IMG/VR virus record: IMGVR_UViG_3300008111_002402
Span: 60,079 to 124,078 of that record
Strand: one strand, 5' to 3'
Source: a virus
Length of the DNA: 64,000 nucleotides
Each line of letters begins with the position of its first letter. Position 1 is the stretch's first letter. Position numbers and translations under genes: made by a program. The notes beneath the pieces are model-generated. The model did no database searches. It was not told where the DNA came from and saw only the letters and a program-made list of their open reading frames with translations. Positions 8,542 through 18,180 of the stretch are shown in pieces.

Positions 8542-9645
8542 ATGTTGAAAGGTGAAAGTTGGTTAGCCCATAGTGATTTGTTCACGAAATATTGGATTGT
8601 TGAAACAAAGCCATGGGTTCGTTCTCTTGGCTGGTTCACTGATTTTGAACAGACAGTCCGAGATTCTAAAGGGTGGGCTCAGGCGGGTGAAAAGGAACTC
8701 ACCATTTATGAATACATCAATGTGTTGGAAGAAAAAGGCTCAGAGAGAAAAATTTATCAGCATGCCAATGGCAAGTGGCAACACATTTCAGCTCCTTTAG
8801 TATTCGTTGTTCGAAAAAATGATGAACTTGTATTCATTGCAGGTTGGGCAGGAGACCCCAAAACTATCAGAGAATATCAATCTCAAAGTGTGGATCCATG
8901 GGACTGGCCGGAAAAGATTATTGTTGATGTCAATCCTCTAGCAGCAATTCACACATTGAAATTTAATCGCACAGAAAATTTAGAAACTCCTGTATTTTTT
9001 GCCAGTAACGGCGAAACAAATGCAGATGAGAATTGGGAACACCTTGTTAAAATGTGTCCGCGAGCTGTCCGTATTGATGGAATTAACGGTCGTAGAAAAA
9101 TGTTTTTACGCTGTGTGGATTTATCAGAAGGGGCATCCCACTTCTTTGTAGTCACAGGAAAAAACAAATTAACTGACAAAACAATTTTTGATTATCCAGT
9201 AAAAGATGCACCGCGGGCACATCTCGTATTTAATGCTAAAAATATGAGTAATCGTCTAGAATATGGACACATGGGTGTCGTGGCATATAATACCGATTTG
9301 GTTCTTAGCACCCCTGAAAACTTTGGTCTGGACTTCACCTCATATAGTCCCATTCATACAGTGCCGCGAACCGTATCAGAAGCCACATTTGCCACTAGTC
9401 CATTTGAGGCTTGGCGAACAGCATTCCGTGAGTGTGTGAAACTCACGTTACGAAATTCAATAAATGACCAACATTGGTTGGCACGTTGGATGGCGTTTGC
9501 CGAGGGAGTTCATAGTAATTGGGTACTTATTGGTGCAAAAGAAGGGCATGAATTTGCTCTACGATATAAAGATTCCCCCGATGAATTACGGAACACTGTT
9601 GATTGGAATTGGCTTGATAATCACTTCAAAACAACGCACACATAA
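8542..9645 (+). CDS. Conserved phage protein of unknown function, linked to a glycosyltransferase
   Basis: 367 aa, starting 2 bp after the glycosyltransferase stop, with GAAGGAG (8527-8533) upstream. Very rich in Trp and Tyr. The central region has the form TPVFFASNGE.NADENWEHL...CPRA.R.DG.NGR, followed by FVVTGKN(K)...FDYP and LVFNAKN..N.LEYGHMGVVAYN. The C-terminus is helical with the pattern W.TAFRE..KL......D...RW. I recall this arrangement from other tailed-phage hypothetical proteins near glycosyltransferases, but no biochemical function is known to me. The arrangement after a GT-A enzyme suggests a joint role in decorating virion components. No signal peptide or membrane segment. Confidence 0.7.
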   Translation: MLKGESWLAHSDLFTKYWIVETKPWVRSLGWFTDFEQTVRDSKGWAQAGEKELTIYEYINVLEEKGSERKIYQHANGKWQHISAPLVFVVRKNDELVFIAGWAGDPKTIREYQSQSVDPWDWPEKIIVDVNPLAAIHTLKFNRTENLETPVFFASNGETNADENWEHLVKMCPRAVRIDGINGRRKMFLRCVDLSEGASHFFVVTGKNKLTDKTIFDYPVKDAPRAHLVFNAKNMSNRLEYGHMGVVAYNTDLVLSTPENFGLDFTSYSPIHTVPRTVSEATFATSPFEAWRTAFRECVKLTLRNSINDQHWLARWMAFAEGVHSNWVLIGAKEGHEFALRYKDSPDELRNTVDWNWLDNHFKTTHT

Positions 9646-9653
9646 TCAATTCT

Positions 9654-9661
9654 TATAAATA
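9654..9661 (+). promoter_or_regulatory. T4-type late promoter
   Basis: Exact TATAAATA box, 34 bp before the ATG of the gp13 gene and with no -35 element. It matches the consensus recognised by gp55-bearing host RNA polymerase in T4. It should drive the neck-terminase operon. Confidence 0.85.
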
Positions 9662-9695
9662 GTTATTGTACTCATATCAATAGTTGAGGAAGATT

Positions 9696-10673
9696 ATGAC
9701 AGCAATAACCACACGACAACAATTAAAAGATTATTGTTTGCGTCGTTTAGGGTATCCCGTCATTGAAATCAATGTAGATGACGACCAAATAGAAGATAGA
9801 ATTCAAGATGCCATTGACTTCTTTCATGAGTATCATTTCGATGGGGTGGAACGTGTTTATTTCACCCCAAAAATCACTTTATCTGAACTCTTTCTTTCAG
9901 GTATTTTAGGTGAAAATTTTGAGATAGGTGAGACCGTAGAAGGGGCAACATCAGAAGCCATAGGTGTTGTTGTTAGAAAATCACCTGGTATTTTAGTTAT
10001 TAAAGGAGATGATCCTTTAAGACCTTTCGTTGCTAGTGAAGTTATTACAGGTTCCAATTCAGGATTTTCAACTACACTTCGAAACACGAATCCATATTTT
10101 GCAGGAACATTTGCAAAAAAATATTTTGATGTAGCGGACCCGGTCACAGGTGTTATCCGCGTTTTCCCATTGGGGTCAGCAGGATCAAGTTCAGCAGGCA
10201 CCACAAATATTTTCAATGTTGTATATCAATTCAGATTGAATGACATGTATAATTTGTTGTCATCTGATGTTACATATTACAATCAAGTGAAAATGCACTT
10301 ACAATTACTTGATGATATGTTTGCGGGTAATAGAACTATTCGTTTCAATAGAAAAATGAATCGTTTGTATATTGATGTAAATTGGGAAGAAACTTTCTCT
10401 GAGGGTGATTATGTGGCAGTTGAGGCTTTTGTGATGGTTGAACCAGAAACATTCACAGAAGTATATAATGATATGTTTTTAAAGAGATATGCCACAGCCC
10501 TTATCAAACGTCAATGGGGTACAAACTTAAAGAAGTTCCAAGGTATGCAACTTCCGGGCGGCGTTCAAATGGATGGACAACGTATGTTCGAAGAATCCAT
10601 GGAAGAAATTCGTCAAATCGAAATAGAAATGCAAAGTCGTTACGAACTTCCTGTTGACTTTATGGTGGGATAA
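9696..10673 (+). CDS. gp13: Neck protein gp13
   Basis: 325 aa. ATG at 9696 preceded by GAGGAAG; the TTG at 9684 that would extend the frame by four codons lies within that ribosome site, so the ATG is preferred. The opening (LKDYCLRRLGYPVIEINVDD.QIEDRI.DAIDFF.EYHFDG) matches T4 gp13, the head-completion protein that joins the head to the neck with gp14. Residues about 65-145 form a beta-rich insert (GENFEIGETVEGATSEAIG, then a Ser/Thr-rich stretch) that is not part of the T4 protein as I recall it. The helical C-terminal half (LKRYATALIKRQWG.NLKKF.GMQLPGG) fits the family. Followed directly by gp14 with overlapping stop/start. Confidence 0.9.
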   Translation: MTAITTRQQLKDYCLRRLGYPVIEINVDDDQIEDRIQDAIDFFHEYHFDGVERVYFTPKITLSELFLSGILGENFEIGETVEGATSEAIGVVVRKSPGILVIKGDDPLRPFVASEVITGSNSGFSTTLRNTNPYFAGTFAKKYFDVADPVTGVIRVFPLGSAGSSSAGTTNIFNVVYQFRLNDMYNLLSSDVTYYNQVKMHLQLLDDMFAGNRTIRFNRKMNRLYIDVNWEETFSEGDYVAVEAFVMVEPETFTEVYNDMFLKRYATALIKRQWGTNLKKFQGMQLPGGVQMDGQRMFEESMEEIRQIEIEMQSRYELPVDFMVG

Positions 10674-11413
10674 TGCCAACCAATTTTTATTTTCAAAGCG
10701 GTAACACCTCGGGAGTTACCAATGAACAGCGACTCTTGGAAGATTTAATCATTGAAAGCATCAAGATTTATGGTCATGATGTATACTATCTTCCTCGTTC
10801 ATCAGGTAATCAAGATAATGTATTGGGAGAAGATGTATTAAGTCGCTTTGATACTGCCATTCCATTAGAAATGTATTTGGCAAACATTCAAGGATGGGAC
10901 GGCAATGGTGAACTATTCACAAAGTTTGGTATCAATGTAAATGACCAAGCCACATTCGTTGTTTCAAAACGTAGATGGGAAGATAGTGTAGGAGCCAGTC
11001 CCCCGGAATTACTACAACTCCCATCTCGTCCCGCTGAAGGAGATTTAATTTATCTCCCGAAAACTAACAGTATGTTTGAAATTAAGTTCGTGCAACACCT
11101 TGATCCATTCTATCAATTAGGCAAATTTTACATTTACAGTATGAGTTGTGAATTGTATCAATATAGTTCAGAAGTGTTTTCAACAGGTGTTGCAGAAATT
11201 GATGTCACAGTTGACACCATTACACAAGATGCCTATGAATATGAAGTGTTAACTCAAACAGGCGGCAGGTTGTTAACACAAGCAGGATTCTCAATTATCA
11301 AACAAGATTTCAAAACAATTGATAATGTACCGTTTTCTGATACAGAATTTTTCGAATCTGAAGGCAGCGACATTCTTGATTTTTCTGAAGTTAATCCATT
11401 TGGTGAATACTAA
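10673..11413 (+). CDS. gp14: Neck protein gp14
   Basis: 246 aa, start overlapping the gp13 stop (TAATG). The segment EQRLLEDLIIESIKIYGHDVYYLPR...LGED..S.F.TA...E.YL....GW.G.G..F.KFG is the recognised N-terminal signature of T4 gp14, the second ring of the neck. With gp13 it closes the packaged head and provides the site for tail attachment. The downstream acidic tail (SEGSDILDFSEVNPFGEY) is a common feature of marine T4-like versions. No transmembrane segment; assembles in the cytoplasm on the filled capsid. Confidence 0.9.
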   Translation: MPTNFYFQSGNTSGVTNEQRLLEDLIIESIKIYGHDVYYLPRSSGNQDNVLGEDVLSRFDTAIPLEMYLANIQGWDGNGELFTKFGINVNDQATFVVSKRRWEDSVGASPPELLQLPSRPAEGDLIYLPKTNSMFEIKFVQHLDPFYQLGKFYIYSMSCELYQYSSEVFSTGVAEIDVTVDTITQDAYEYEVLTQTGGRLLTQAGFSIIKQDFKTIDNVPFSDTEFFESEGSDILDFSEVNPFGEY

Positions 11414-12222
11414 TGTTTAATAATCGTCACTTCTATCATCAACATATACGTAAGGCTATTATTGCTTTTGGTACGTTGTTTAATAACATCACATTACGTA
11501 GAATAAACGCCGAAGGTGAAGTTGCACAAAGTTTGTTTGTGCCATTAAGTTATGCCCCAAAGCAAAAGTTCATAGACCGTATTCGTGAAGCTCCTGAACT
11601 AGAAACAGGTCGTGCAACGTTTCAAATTACATTACCCCGTATGGGATTTGAAATAACAAATTTTAATTATGATGCATCTAGAAAATTAGCTGTTACACAA
11701 AATGTTCGTTCAGTTGATACAACAGGTACAACAAATACGGGTGTTCGCTATTCATATATTTCTACCCCATATAACATGGGGATTAGTTTAAGTGTATTTG
11801 CAAAAAATCAAGATGATGGATTACAAATTGTGGAACAAATTCTCCCCTATTTCAATCCTGATTTCAATGTCACAATTAATGAAATTCCTGAACTGGGCGT
11901 GAAACGTGACTTACAAATTGTACTGGATAACATCAGTTATCAAGATGAGTGGGAGGGAGGATTTGATAAGCGGTTGAGTGTAATTTGGGATTTGAACTTT
12001 ACAATTAAAATGAACTTCTTTGGGTATGTGCAAGATGCCAATCTCATCAAGAAAACAATACAAAACATATATACAGATTATGGATTGTTTGAAGGACAAC
12101 CTCCTACAAATACTCAGGTTGGTAGAAGAATCACAACTACCACAGACCCAGAAAATGCAACACCTATAGATAATTATACATTCGTACAAGAATTTGATGA
12201 CATTTTTTCGAGTGAAATATGA
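11413..12222 (+). CDS. gp15: Tail completion / sheath terminator protein gp15
   Basis: 269 aa, close to the 272 aa of T4 gp15. The beginning MFNNRHFYHQHIRKAIIAFGTLFNNI.LRR corresponds to the T4 MFGYFYNSSFRRYATLMGDLFSNI region. The central NMGISLSVFAKNQDDGLQIVEQILPYFNPDFNVTINE matches the conserved core of gp15. The protein caps the contractile tail, stabilises the sheath and joins the tail to the head neck. It overlaps gp14 and gp16 (ATGA) and so is co-translated in the head/tail joining operon. Confidence 0.93.
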   Translation: MFNNRHFYHQHIRKAIIAFGTLFNNITLRRINAEGEVAQSLFVPLSYAPKQKFIDRIREAPELETGRATFQITLPRMGFEITNFNYDASRKLAVTQNVRSVDTTGTTNTGVRYSYISTPYNMGISLSVFAKNQDDGLQIVEQILPYFNPDFNVTINEIPELGVKRDLQIVLDNISYQDEWEGGFDKRLSVIWDLNFTIKMNFFGYVQDANLIKKTIQNIYTDYGLFEGQPPTNTQVGRRITTTTDPENATPIDNYTFVQEFDDIFSSEI

Positions 12223-12620
12223 GCTTTGATAAGTTAGATGAAAAATTTCAAGTTGTTTCAACGACAGTAGACGAGGTGGAAGAAAAGACATCTCCTGTAA
12301 TAGAAGATGATGCCCAACACGCCCGTGAAACATTGAGAAATTTAATTGATAAGGGGAATGAAGCCATTGACGGTATCTTACATATTGCAAAAAACAGTGA
12401 CCATCCCCGAGCATATGAAGTTGCAGGACAACTCATTAAGACTGTTTCTGATACTGCCAAGGATTTACTTGAAGTTCAAAAGCGGAAAAAAGAATTGGAA
12501 AAAACAGATAAACCAAAAATACAGACACAAAACAATTTGTTCGTTGGTTCAACTCATGAGTTATTGAAAGCCATGAAGAAAGTCAATGAACCCATTACAA
12601 TACAGGATGTAAATGATTGA
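12219..12620 (+). CDS. gp16: Terminase small subunit gp16
   Basis: 133 aa, overlapping gp15 by 4 bp and the gp17 gene by 8 bp. Predicted all-helical; the segment ARETLRNLIDKGNEAIDGIL..AK.SDHPRAYEV..QLIKT is the T4-like gp16 core, which forms a ring that regulates the terminase ATPase and initiates headful packaging. The C-terminal TQNNLFVGST.ELLK motif is also typical. Length is somewhat shorter than T4 gp16 (164 aa), mainly in the tail. Confidence 0.88.
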   Translation: MSFDKLDEKFQVVSTTVDEVEEKTSPVIEDDAQHARETLRNLIDKGNEAIDGILHIAKNSDHPRAYEVAGQLIKTVSDTAKDLLEVQKRKKELEKTDKPKIQTQNNLFVGSTHELLKAMKKVNEPITIQDVND

Positions 12621-14256
12621 AGAAAACAATTCGTACCATGGCAATCCTAACTTAAAACCTGTTGGTCATCAACACCAGTTCACACCAGAAGAAATTCAGG
12701 AATTTGTGAAGTGTCAAGAGGATCCAATTTATTTCATTGAGAATTATTGTCACATTGTTACACTTGACCATGGATTACAACTTTTCAAACTGTACGGTTG
12801 TCAGAAAACGAAAGTTAATGTTATTCTGAATAATCGTAAAGTGGTACTTATGGAAGGGCGTCAGCAAGGAAAAACTATCACGGCTGCCGCATGTATCCTA
12901 TGGTATACATTATTTCAAGAGAGTAAAACTGTAGCAATTCTAGCCAATAAAGGTAGTGCTGCGCGTGAAGTATTAGACCGTTATCAAATCATGTATGAAC
13001 ATCTTCCCATCTGGATGCAACAAGGAGTTCGTACTTGGAACAAAGGTAACGTTGAGTTGGAAAATGGAAGTAAGGTGTTTACTGCTGCCACAACAGGATC
13101 CGGTATTCGTGGTAAGTCTGTTAACTGGCTGTATATTGACGAAGCTGCCATTATCCCGAACAACATTGCAGAACAATTCTTTGCGTCTGTATATCCGACA
13201 ATTTCTGCCGGTACAACAACCAAGATTCTGCTAACATCCACCCCATTAGGTTACAACCATTTTTGGAAATTCTGGAACGAAGCTGAAAAGGGTAAAAACG
13301 GGTTCGTTCATCACTTTATTCCATATTGGGAAATTCCGGGTCGTGATGAAGCCTGGGCAGAAGAACAAAGAAAGACGTTGGGTGATGTGAAATTCAATCA
13401 AGAAGTACTATGTCAGTTTTTGGGTTCTACAAACACGTTGATTAATGGCGCAACACTGGCATATATGAGTAGTATGGATCCTGTGTTTTACAATGAAATG
13501 GGGTTGTCCATTTATACTGAACCCAGCAAAGATAGAATGTATGTCATTTGTGTTGACGTTGCCCGAGGTGTGGGAGGAGATTATTCGGCATTCACCATTG
13601 TTGATGTCACTGAGATGCCGTATAAACTTGTAGGTAAGTTTAAAAACAATACCATTTCTCCCATGTTGTTCCCAGATGTCATTGTGAAAGCTGCACGAGA
13701 TTACAATAATGCATATATACTTGTAGAAACAAATGACATTGGCGGACAAATTGCAGACATTCTACATATTGAACATGAATATGAAAATATGCTCTGTACA
13801 ATACAAGAAAACAAACAAACCTACATTAGTCCAGGATTTGCCAAATCCACAACAATGGGTGTTAGAACCACAAAGTCTGTGAAACGTCAAGGGTGTTTCG
13901 CCATCAAATCTCTCCTCGAGGAGAAAAAACTAAATATATTTGACGCCGAAACCATTCATGAATTTTCAACATTCATTGAGAAAAATGGTACATTCGTAGC
14001 TGACGAAGGATATCATGATGACTTAGTGATGACGTTAGTACTATTTGGTTGGCTTACCACAAACCAATATTTCCGCGAACTCACAGACATCAACGTTCGT
14101 GAGAGAATCTACAAACAACAAATGATGCAAATTGAAGATGAACTGACACCATTTGGTTTCATAGATGACGGCACTTCAGAATCCATATTTGTTGAGAACA
14201 ATATTGTGTGGTCAACCGATAAATCTTTGCCATGGAACAACATCTACAAGAATTAA
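12613..14256 (+). CDS. gp17: Terminase large subunit gp17
   Basis: 547 aa. The N-terminal ATPase motor has the deviant Walker A GRQQGKT at 82-88, as in T4-like terminases (R/Q-x-x-GKT), Walker B LYIDEA around 173-178 with the catalytic Glu, and coupling motif LLTSTP around 206-211. The C-terminal RNase H-like nuclease has Asp315 in VDVARGVGGDYSAF, Glu372 in VETND and a distal Asp pair in EGYHDDLVMTL. The enzyme cuts the concatemer and pumps DNA into the prohead through the portal (gp20). All catalytic residues are present. Translationally coupled to gp16. Confidence 0.95.
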   Translation: MIEENNSYHGNPNLKPVGHQHQFTPEEIQEFVKCQEDPIYFIENYCHIVTLDHGLQLFKLYGCQKTKVNVILNNRKVVLMEGRQQGKTITAAACILWYTLFQESKTVAILANKGSAAREVLDRYQIMYEHLPIWMQQGVRTWNKGNVELENGSKVFTAATTGSGIRGKSVNWLYIDEAAIIPNNIAEQFFASVYPTISAGTTTKILLTSTPLGYNHFWKFWNEAEKGKNGFVHHFIPYWEIPGRDEAWAEEQRKTLGDVKFNQEVLCQFLGSTNTLINGATLAYMSSMDPVFYNEMGLSIYTEPSKDRMYVICVDVARGVGGDYSAFTIVDVTEMPYKLVGKFKNNTISPMLFPDVIVKAARDYNNAYILVETNDIGGQIADILHIEHEYENMLCTIQENKQTYISPGFAKSTTMGVRTTKSVKRQGCFAIKSLLEEKKLNIFDAETIHEFSTFIEKNGTFVADEGYHDDLVMTLVLFGWLTTNQYFRELTDINVRERIYKQQMMQIEDELTPFGFIDDGTSESIFVENNIVWSTDKSLPWNNIYKN

Positions 14257-14279
14257 AGTATTTTGAAGGTGTGTAAAGT

Positions 14280-14287
14280 TATAAATA
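14280..14287 (+). promoter_or_regulatory. T4-type late promoter
   Basis: Exact TATAAATA box 68 bp before the tail-sheath ATG (14356). It is followed by AT-rich sequence and an AGGAG ribosome site at 14345-14349, and would drive gp18-gp19-gp20 and onwards. Confidence 0.85.
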
Positions 14288-14355
14288 TTATAAACCATAG
14301 TGTAATCACGCCCTGAAAATACTATTAAGATTTCAATCACTAACAGGAGAATAAA

Positions 14356-16029
14356 ATGGCATTTCAATTATCACCAGGCGTACTTGTAGTCGAAAAAGAC
14401 CTAACAGGTATCGTTCCTGCTGTTGCCACATCAATAGGTGGCTACGTAGGAGCCTTCCAATGGGGTCCGGTAGAACAAATCACAACCATCAGCAACGAAG
14501 CTGAACTCGTCAAAACATTTGCAAAGCCAAACAATACAGTTGCCGCTAGCTGGTTCTCAGCCGCCAACTTCTTGGCATATGGCAACAACTTAAAGGTTGT
14601 TCGCTCAGTAGGTAGTAATGCAAAGAATGCTGTAACATCAGGCACAGCAATTCTCATCAAGAACGAAGACCAATGGGAAGCACAATATTCAAACGGCGCC
14701 GCATCAGTAGGTGAATGGGCTGCTAAGTTCCCAGGTGTTCTAGGTAACTCATTAAAGGTGTCAGCATGTGACGCTTCAGGCTTCTCAGCATGGACCTATC
14801 GCACAGAATTCGACGCAGCACCTGGCACATCAGACTTCCTCGTGAATTTAGGAAACACTGAAGCCGGCGACGAAATGCACATTGTCGTTGTTGACGAAGA
14901 TGGTTTATGGACAGGCACACCTGGTACTGTACTAGAAAAGTTTGCATTCGTTTCAAAGGGTAGTGACGTTAAGAAGGCTGACGGATCAAATGCATTCTAT
15001 CGTGATGTACTTCGTGGTTCACGTTACGTATATTGGATGGATCATCCTGCAGGAACAAACTGGGGCAGTGCTGCATCAGCATCAATCGAATATGATGGCT
15101 TAGGATCAGACGATTGGTCACTTGCCAATGGTGTTTCTGACGATGCACCATCAACCGGCGCACTTCAAACAGGTTGGGACTTATTTGCCAATGCAGAAAT
15201 CGTTGATGTAAATCTTCTATTCAACGGTCCTAACGCATTAGCAGTTGGACAATACATGATTCAAACTGCTCAAGCACGTATGGATTGCGTAGGTTTCGTT
15301 TCACCTCTCTTAGCATCTGTATTAAATAACGCAGGCAGCGAAGCTGAGGACATCATCACAGACCGTCAAGATACATTAAATGTCAATACATCATATGGTG
15401 TTATGGACTCAGGTTGGAAATATCAATACGACAAGTACAATGATTTGTATCGTTGGGTTCCATTGAATGCCGACATTGCAGGTCTCTGTGCACGTACTGA
15501 CACCATTGCCGATCCTTGGTTCTCACCAGGTGGTTTAAATCGTGGTCAAATCAAGAATGTTGTGAAGTTGGCATATTCACCTGACAAGACTGACCGCGAT
15601 GAACTATATAAGAATGGCATCAACCCAGTTGTGTCATTCCCAGGCGAAGGTACTGTATTGTTTGGCGACAAGACACTTCTTGCCAAGCCATCAGCTTTCG
15701 ATAGAATCAACGTTCGTCGTTTGTTCATCGTTCTAGAAAAGGCAATTGCCACAGCAGGCAAGTATCAATTGTTTGAATTCAACGATGCCTTCACACGCGC
15801 ACAATTCCGTAACTTAGTGGAACCATTCTTGCGCGATGTTCGTGGTCGTCGTGGTATCTTTGACTTCCGCGTAGTTTGCGATGAAACAAATAACACAGGC
15901 GAAGTCATTGACCGTAACGAATTCGTAGCTGACATCTTCATCAAGCCAGCTCGTTCAATCAACTTCATGCAATTGAACTTCATCGCCACACGTACTGGTG
16001 TGAGCTTTGAAGAAGTCGTAGGCGCCTAA
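14356..16029 (+). CDS. gp18: Contractile tail sheath protein gp18
   Basis: 557 aa. The start FQLSPGVLVVEKDLTGIVPAV..S.GG.VG.F.WGPV...T.ISNE.ELV..FG/AKP is the hallmark N-terminus of T4-like sheath monomers. The C-terminal domain (SFDRINVRRLFIVLEKAIA and FLRDVRGRRGIFDFRVVCDETNN) is the conserved sheath core that forms the interlocked helical mesh. Contraction of the sheath drives the tube through the envelope. Shorter than T4 gp18 (659 aa), mostly in the variable protruding domain. Its strong translation signals and late promoter fit a major virion protein. Confidence 0.95.
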   Translation: MAFQLSPGVLVVEKDLTGIVPAVATSIGGYVGAFQWGPVEQITTISNEAELVKTFAKPNNTVAASWFSAANFLAYGNNLKVVRSVGSNAKNAVTSGTAILIKNEDQWEAQYSNGAASVGEWAAKFPGVLGNSLKVSACDASGFSAWTYRTEFDAAPGTSDFLVNLGNTEAGDEMHIVVVDEDGLWTGTPGTVLEKFAFVSKGSDVKKADGSNAFYRDVLRGSRYVYWMDHPAGTNWGSAASASIEYDGLGSDDWSLANGVSDDAPSTGALQTGWDLFANAEIVDVNLLFNGPNALAVGQYMIQTAQARMDCVGFVSPLLASVLNNAGSEAEDIITDRQDTLNVNTSYGVMDSGWKYQYDKYNDLYRWVPLNADIAGLCARTDTIADPWFSPGGLNRGQIKNVVKLAYSPDKTDRDELYKNGINPVVSFPGEGTVLFGDKTLLAKPSAFDRINVRRLFIVLEKAIATAGKYQLFEFNDAFTRAQFRNLVEPFLRDVRGRRGIFDFRVVCDETNNTGEVIDRNEFVADIFIKPARSINFMQLNFIATRTGVSFEEVVGA

Positions 16030-16058
16030 ACTAAATAACTTCTAGGAGATAGAAACAA

Positions 16059-16574
16059 ATGGATATTACCCAATTTAGAAACAAGTTAGGCGCAGGTGGT
16101 GCTCGTCCAAATCAATTTTTGGTAACACTTACTTGGCCTGCAGCAGTAGGAGTAGCCGCTTCTGATGACTCATTACTTGTCACAGCCGCTGCACTCCCTG
16201 CATCAAACGTTAACCCAACAATCGTTCAATATCGTGGTCGTGAAGTAAAGATGGCAGGAGAACGCATCTTTGATCCATGGACAATCACAGTTATCAACGA
16301 TACATCTTTGAAGATGCGTCAATACTTCGAACGCTGGACAAACTTAATGAACGACCGTGTAAACAACGGTGGTCAATTAACCCCTGCGTTGTATCAATGT
16401 GATTTACGTGTACAACAATTGGATAGAAATGATGTTACACTTCGTACATATGAAATTCGTAACGCATTCCCAATTAACGTTTCAGAAATTGCATTAGCAT
16501 ACAGTCAAAATGATGTCATTTCAGAATTCACAGTGACTTTCCAATATTCGCATTTTGACGTAACACCTGTTTAA
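16059..16574 (+). CDS. gp19: Tail tube protein gp19
   Basis: 171 aa, similar in length to T4 gp19 (163 aa), with AGGAG upstream (16043-16047). Contains the tube-fold pattern: ARPNQFLVTLTWP near the N-terminus, ...AAALPAS, then V.YRGREVKMAGERIFDPWTITVINDTSL.MR..FERW.N..N. It forms the hexameric inner tube through which DNA passes. The gene directly follows the sheath gene as in T4. A second, divergent protein of the same fold lies at 23616-24212. Confidence 0.95.
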   Translation: MDITQFRNKLGAGGARPNQFLVTLTWPAAVGVAASDDSLLVTAAALPASNVNPTIVQYRGREVKMAGERIFDPWTITVINDTSLKMRQYFERWTNLMNDRVNNGGQLTPALYQCDLRVQQLDRNDVTLRTYEIRNAFPINVSEIALAYSQNDVISEFTVTFQYSHFDVTPV

Positions 16575-16596
16575 TCTTTGACAAGGTAAAAATATT

Positions 16597-18180
16597 ATGG
16601 ATATTTTTGGATATAGCATCAAGCGGAAGGAGCCCGCACGAACTGAAATTAGTTTCGTGCCTCCTTCCGACGATGGTGCTCTCGACACTGTCCGGGCAGG
16701 TGGGTACTACGGTACCTACCTCGACCTGGATAATGCAGCAAAAAATGAATCAGATTTAATTCAACGCTATCGTGCCATTTCTTTAATGGCGGATGTTGAT
16801 AGTGCCATTGATGATATCGTCAATGAATCCATTGCCAATATTGAAGATGAGGATCCTATTGAAATTGATTTAGATGATGTAAAGGCTCCAGCATCAATCA
16901 AGAAAGCCATCAAGGAAGAATTTGCAAACATCACACAAATTCTTGACTTTAAACATCGAGCACAAGATTATTTTCGTCGCTGGTATGTAGATGGTCGTGT
17001 GTATTTTCACAAAGTTGTAGACGTAGCAAAACCCAAACAAGGGTTAACTGATATTCGTTATATTGATCCAAGAAAAATCAAGAAAATCAGAAACGTCATT
17101 AAAGAAACTGAAAAAAATACAGGTGTAGAACTTGTACGTAAGGTGGAAGAATTTTTCGTATATAATGAAAAGGGTGTATTAACTACACCTGTGACACAAG
17201 CAAGTCCAAGTGCCACACAAGGATTGAAAATAACCAAAGACGCCATTTGTTATGTCCCATCAGGTTTAGTTGATGTAGATAATAACATGGTGTTGAGCTA
17301 TTTACATAAAGCCATCAAAACAGCAAACCAATTGCGTATGATGGAAAATGCTCTTGTCATCTATCGTTTAGCAAGAGCGCCCGAAAGAAGAATTTTCTAT
17401 ATTGATGTAGGTAACCTTCCCAAGTTGAAGGCTGAACAATACATCAAGGACATCATGAATCGTTATCGCAACAAGTTGGTGTATGATGCCAACACAGGCG
17501 AGATTCGTGATGATAAAAAGACTATGAGCTTGTTGGAAGATTTCTGGTTGCCTCGTCGTGAAGGAGGTAAGGGTACTGAAATTGATACTCTACCTGGTGG
17601 TCAAAACCTCGGTGAAATTGCCGACATTGAATACTTCCAACGTAAGTTGTATGAAAGTTTATATGTTCCTGTTTCTCGTTTGCAACAACAATCAGGATTG
17701 AACTTTGGTCGTGCCGCTGAAATTAATCGTGATGAATTGAAGTTCACAAAATTCATCAATAAATTGCGCCGTCAATTTTCACGTATGTTTGATGACCTGT
17801 TGAAAACACAACTTGTGTTAAAAGGTGTCACAACTGAAACTGATTGGGAAGAAATGAAGGAAGATATCAAGTATAAGTTTGCTCAAGATGCCTATTATTC
17901 TGAAAGCAAAGACCAAGAATTGTTGCGGGCTCGCGTTGAATTACTATCACAACTTGCAGAATTTGATGGTAAATATATAAGTAAGAGTTACATTCAAAAG
18001 CATGTGTTGCGTTTAACTGATGAAGAAATTGCACAAATGAATTCAGAAAACGAAGAAGCTGCTTCAGCAGGAATGGATTACTCTGAACCCCTTGAAGACC
18101 CAAATCAGCCCGGCAACATATTACCTAAGGGATCTCCTTTCCCCGCCCCACCGGAGAAGAAAAAGAATGGAACTACATGA
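16597..18180 (+). CDS. gp20: Portal protein gp20
   Basis: 527 aa, in the range of T4 gp20 (524 aa). Characteristic segments: LIQRYRAISLMADVDSAIDDIVNESI, RRWYVDGRVYFHKV, YIDPRKIKKIRNV, the clip-region QLRMMENALVIYRLARAPERRIFYIDVGNLPK, and the wing/crown segment PGGQNLGEIADIEYF followed by LYVPVSRL. Twelve copies form the channel at the unique vertex for DNA entry and neck attachment. The last 14 bp overlap the following prohead core gene. Confidence 0.96.
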   Translation: MDIFGYSIKRKEPARTEISFVPPSDDGALDTVRAGGYYGTYLDLDNAAKNESDLIQRYRAISLMADVDSAIDDIVNESIANIEDEDPIEIDLDDVKAPASIKKAIKEEFANITQILDFKHRAQDYFRRWYVDGRVYFHKVVDVAKPKQGLTDIRYIDPRKIKKIRNVIKETEKNTGVELVRKVEEFFVYNEKGVLTTPVTQASPSATQGLKITKDAICYVPSGLVDVDNNMVLSYLHKAIKTANQLRMMENALVIYRLARAPERRIFYIDVGNLPKLKAEQYIKDIMNRYRNKLVYDANTGEIRDDKKTMSLLEDFWLPRREGGKGTEIDTLPGGQNLGEIADIEYFQRKLYESLYVPVSRLQQQSGLNFGRAAEINRDELKFTKFINKLRRQFSRMFDDLLKTQLVLKGVTTETDWEEMKEDIKYKFAQDAYYSESKDQELLRARVELLSQLAEFDGKYISKSYIQKHVLRLTDEEIAQMNSENEEAASAGMDYSEPLEDPNQPGNILPKGSPFPAPPEKKKNGTT

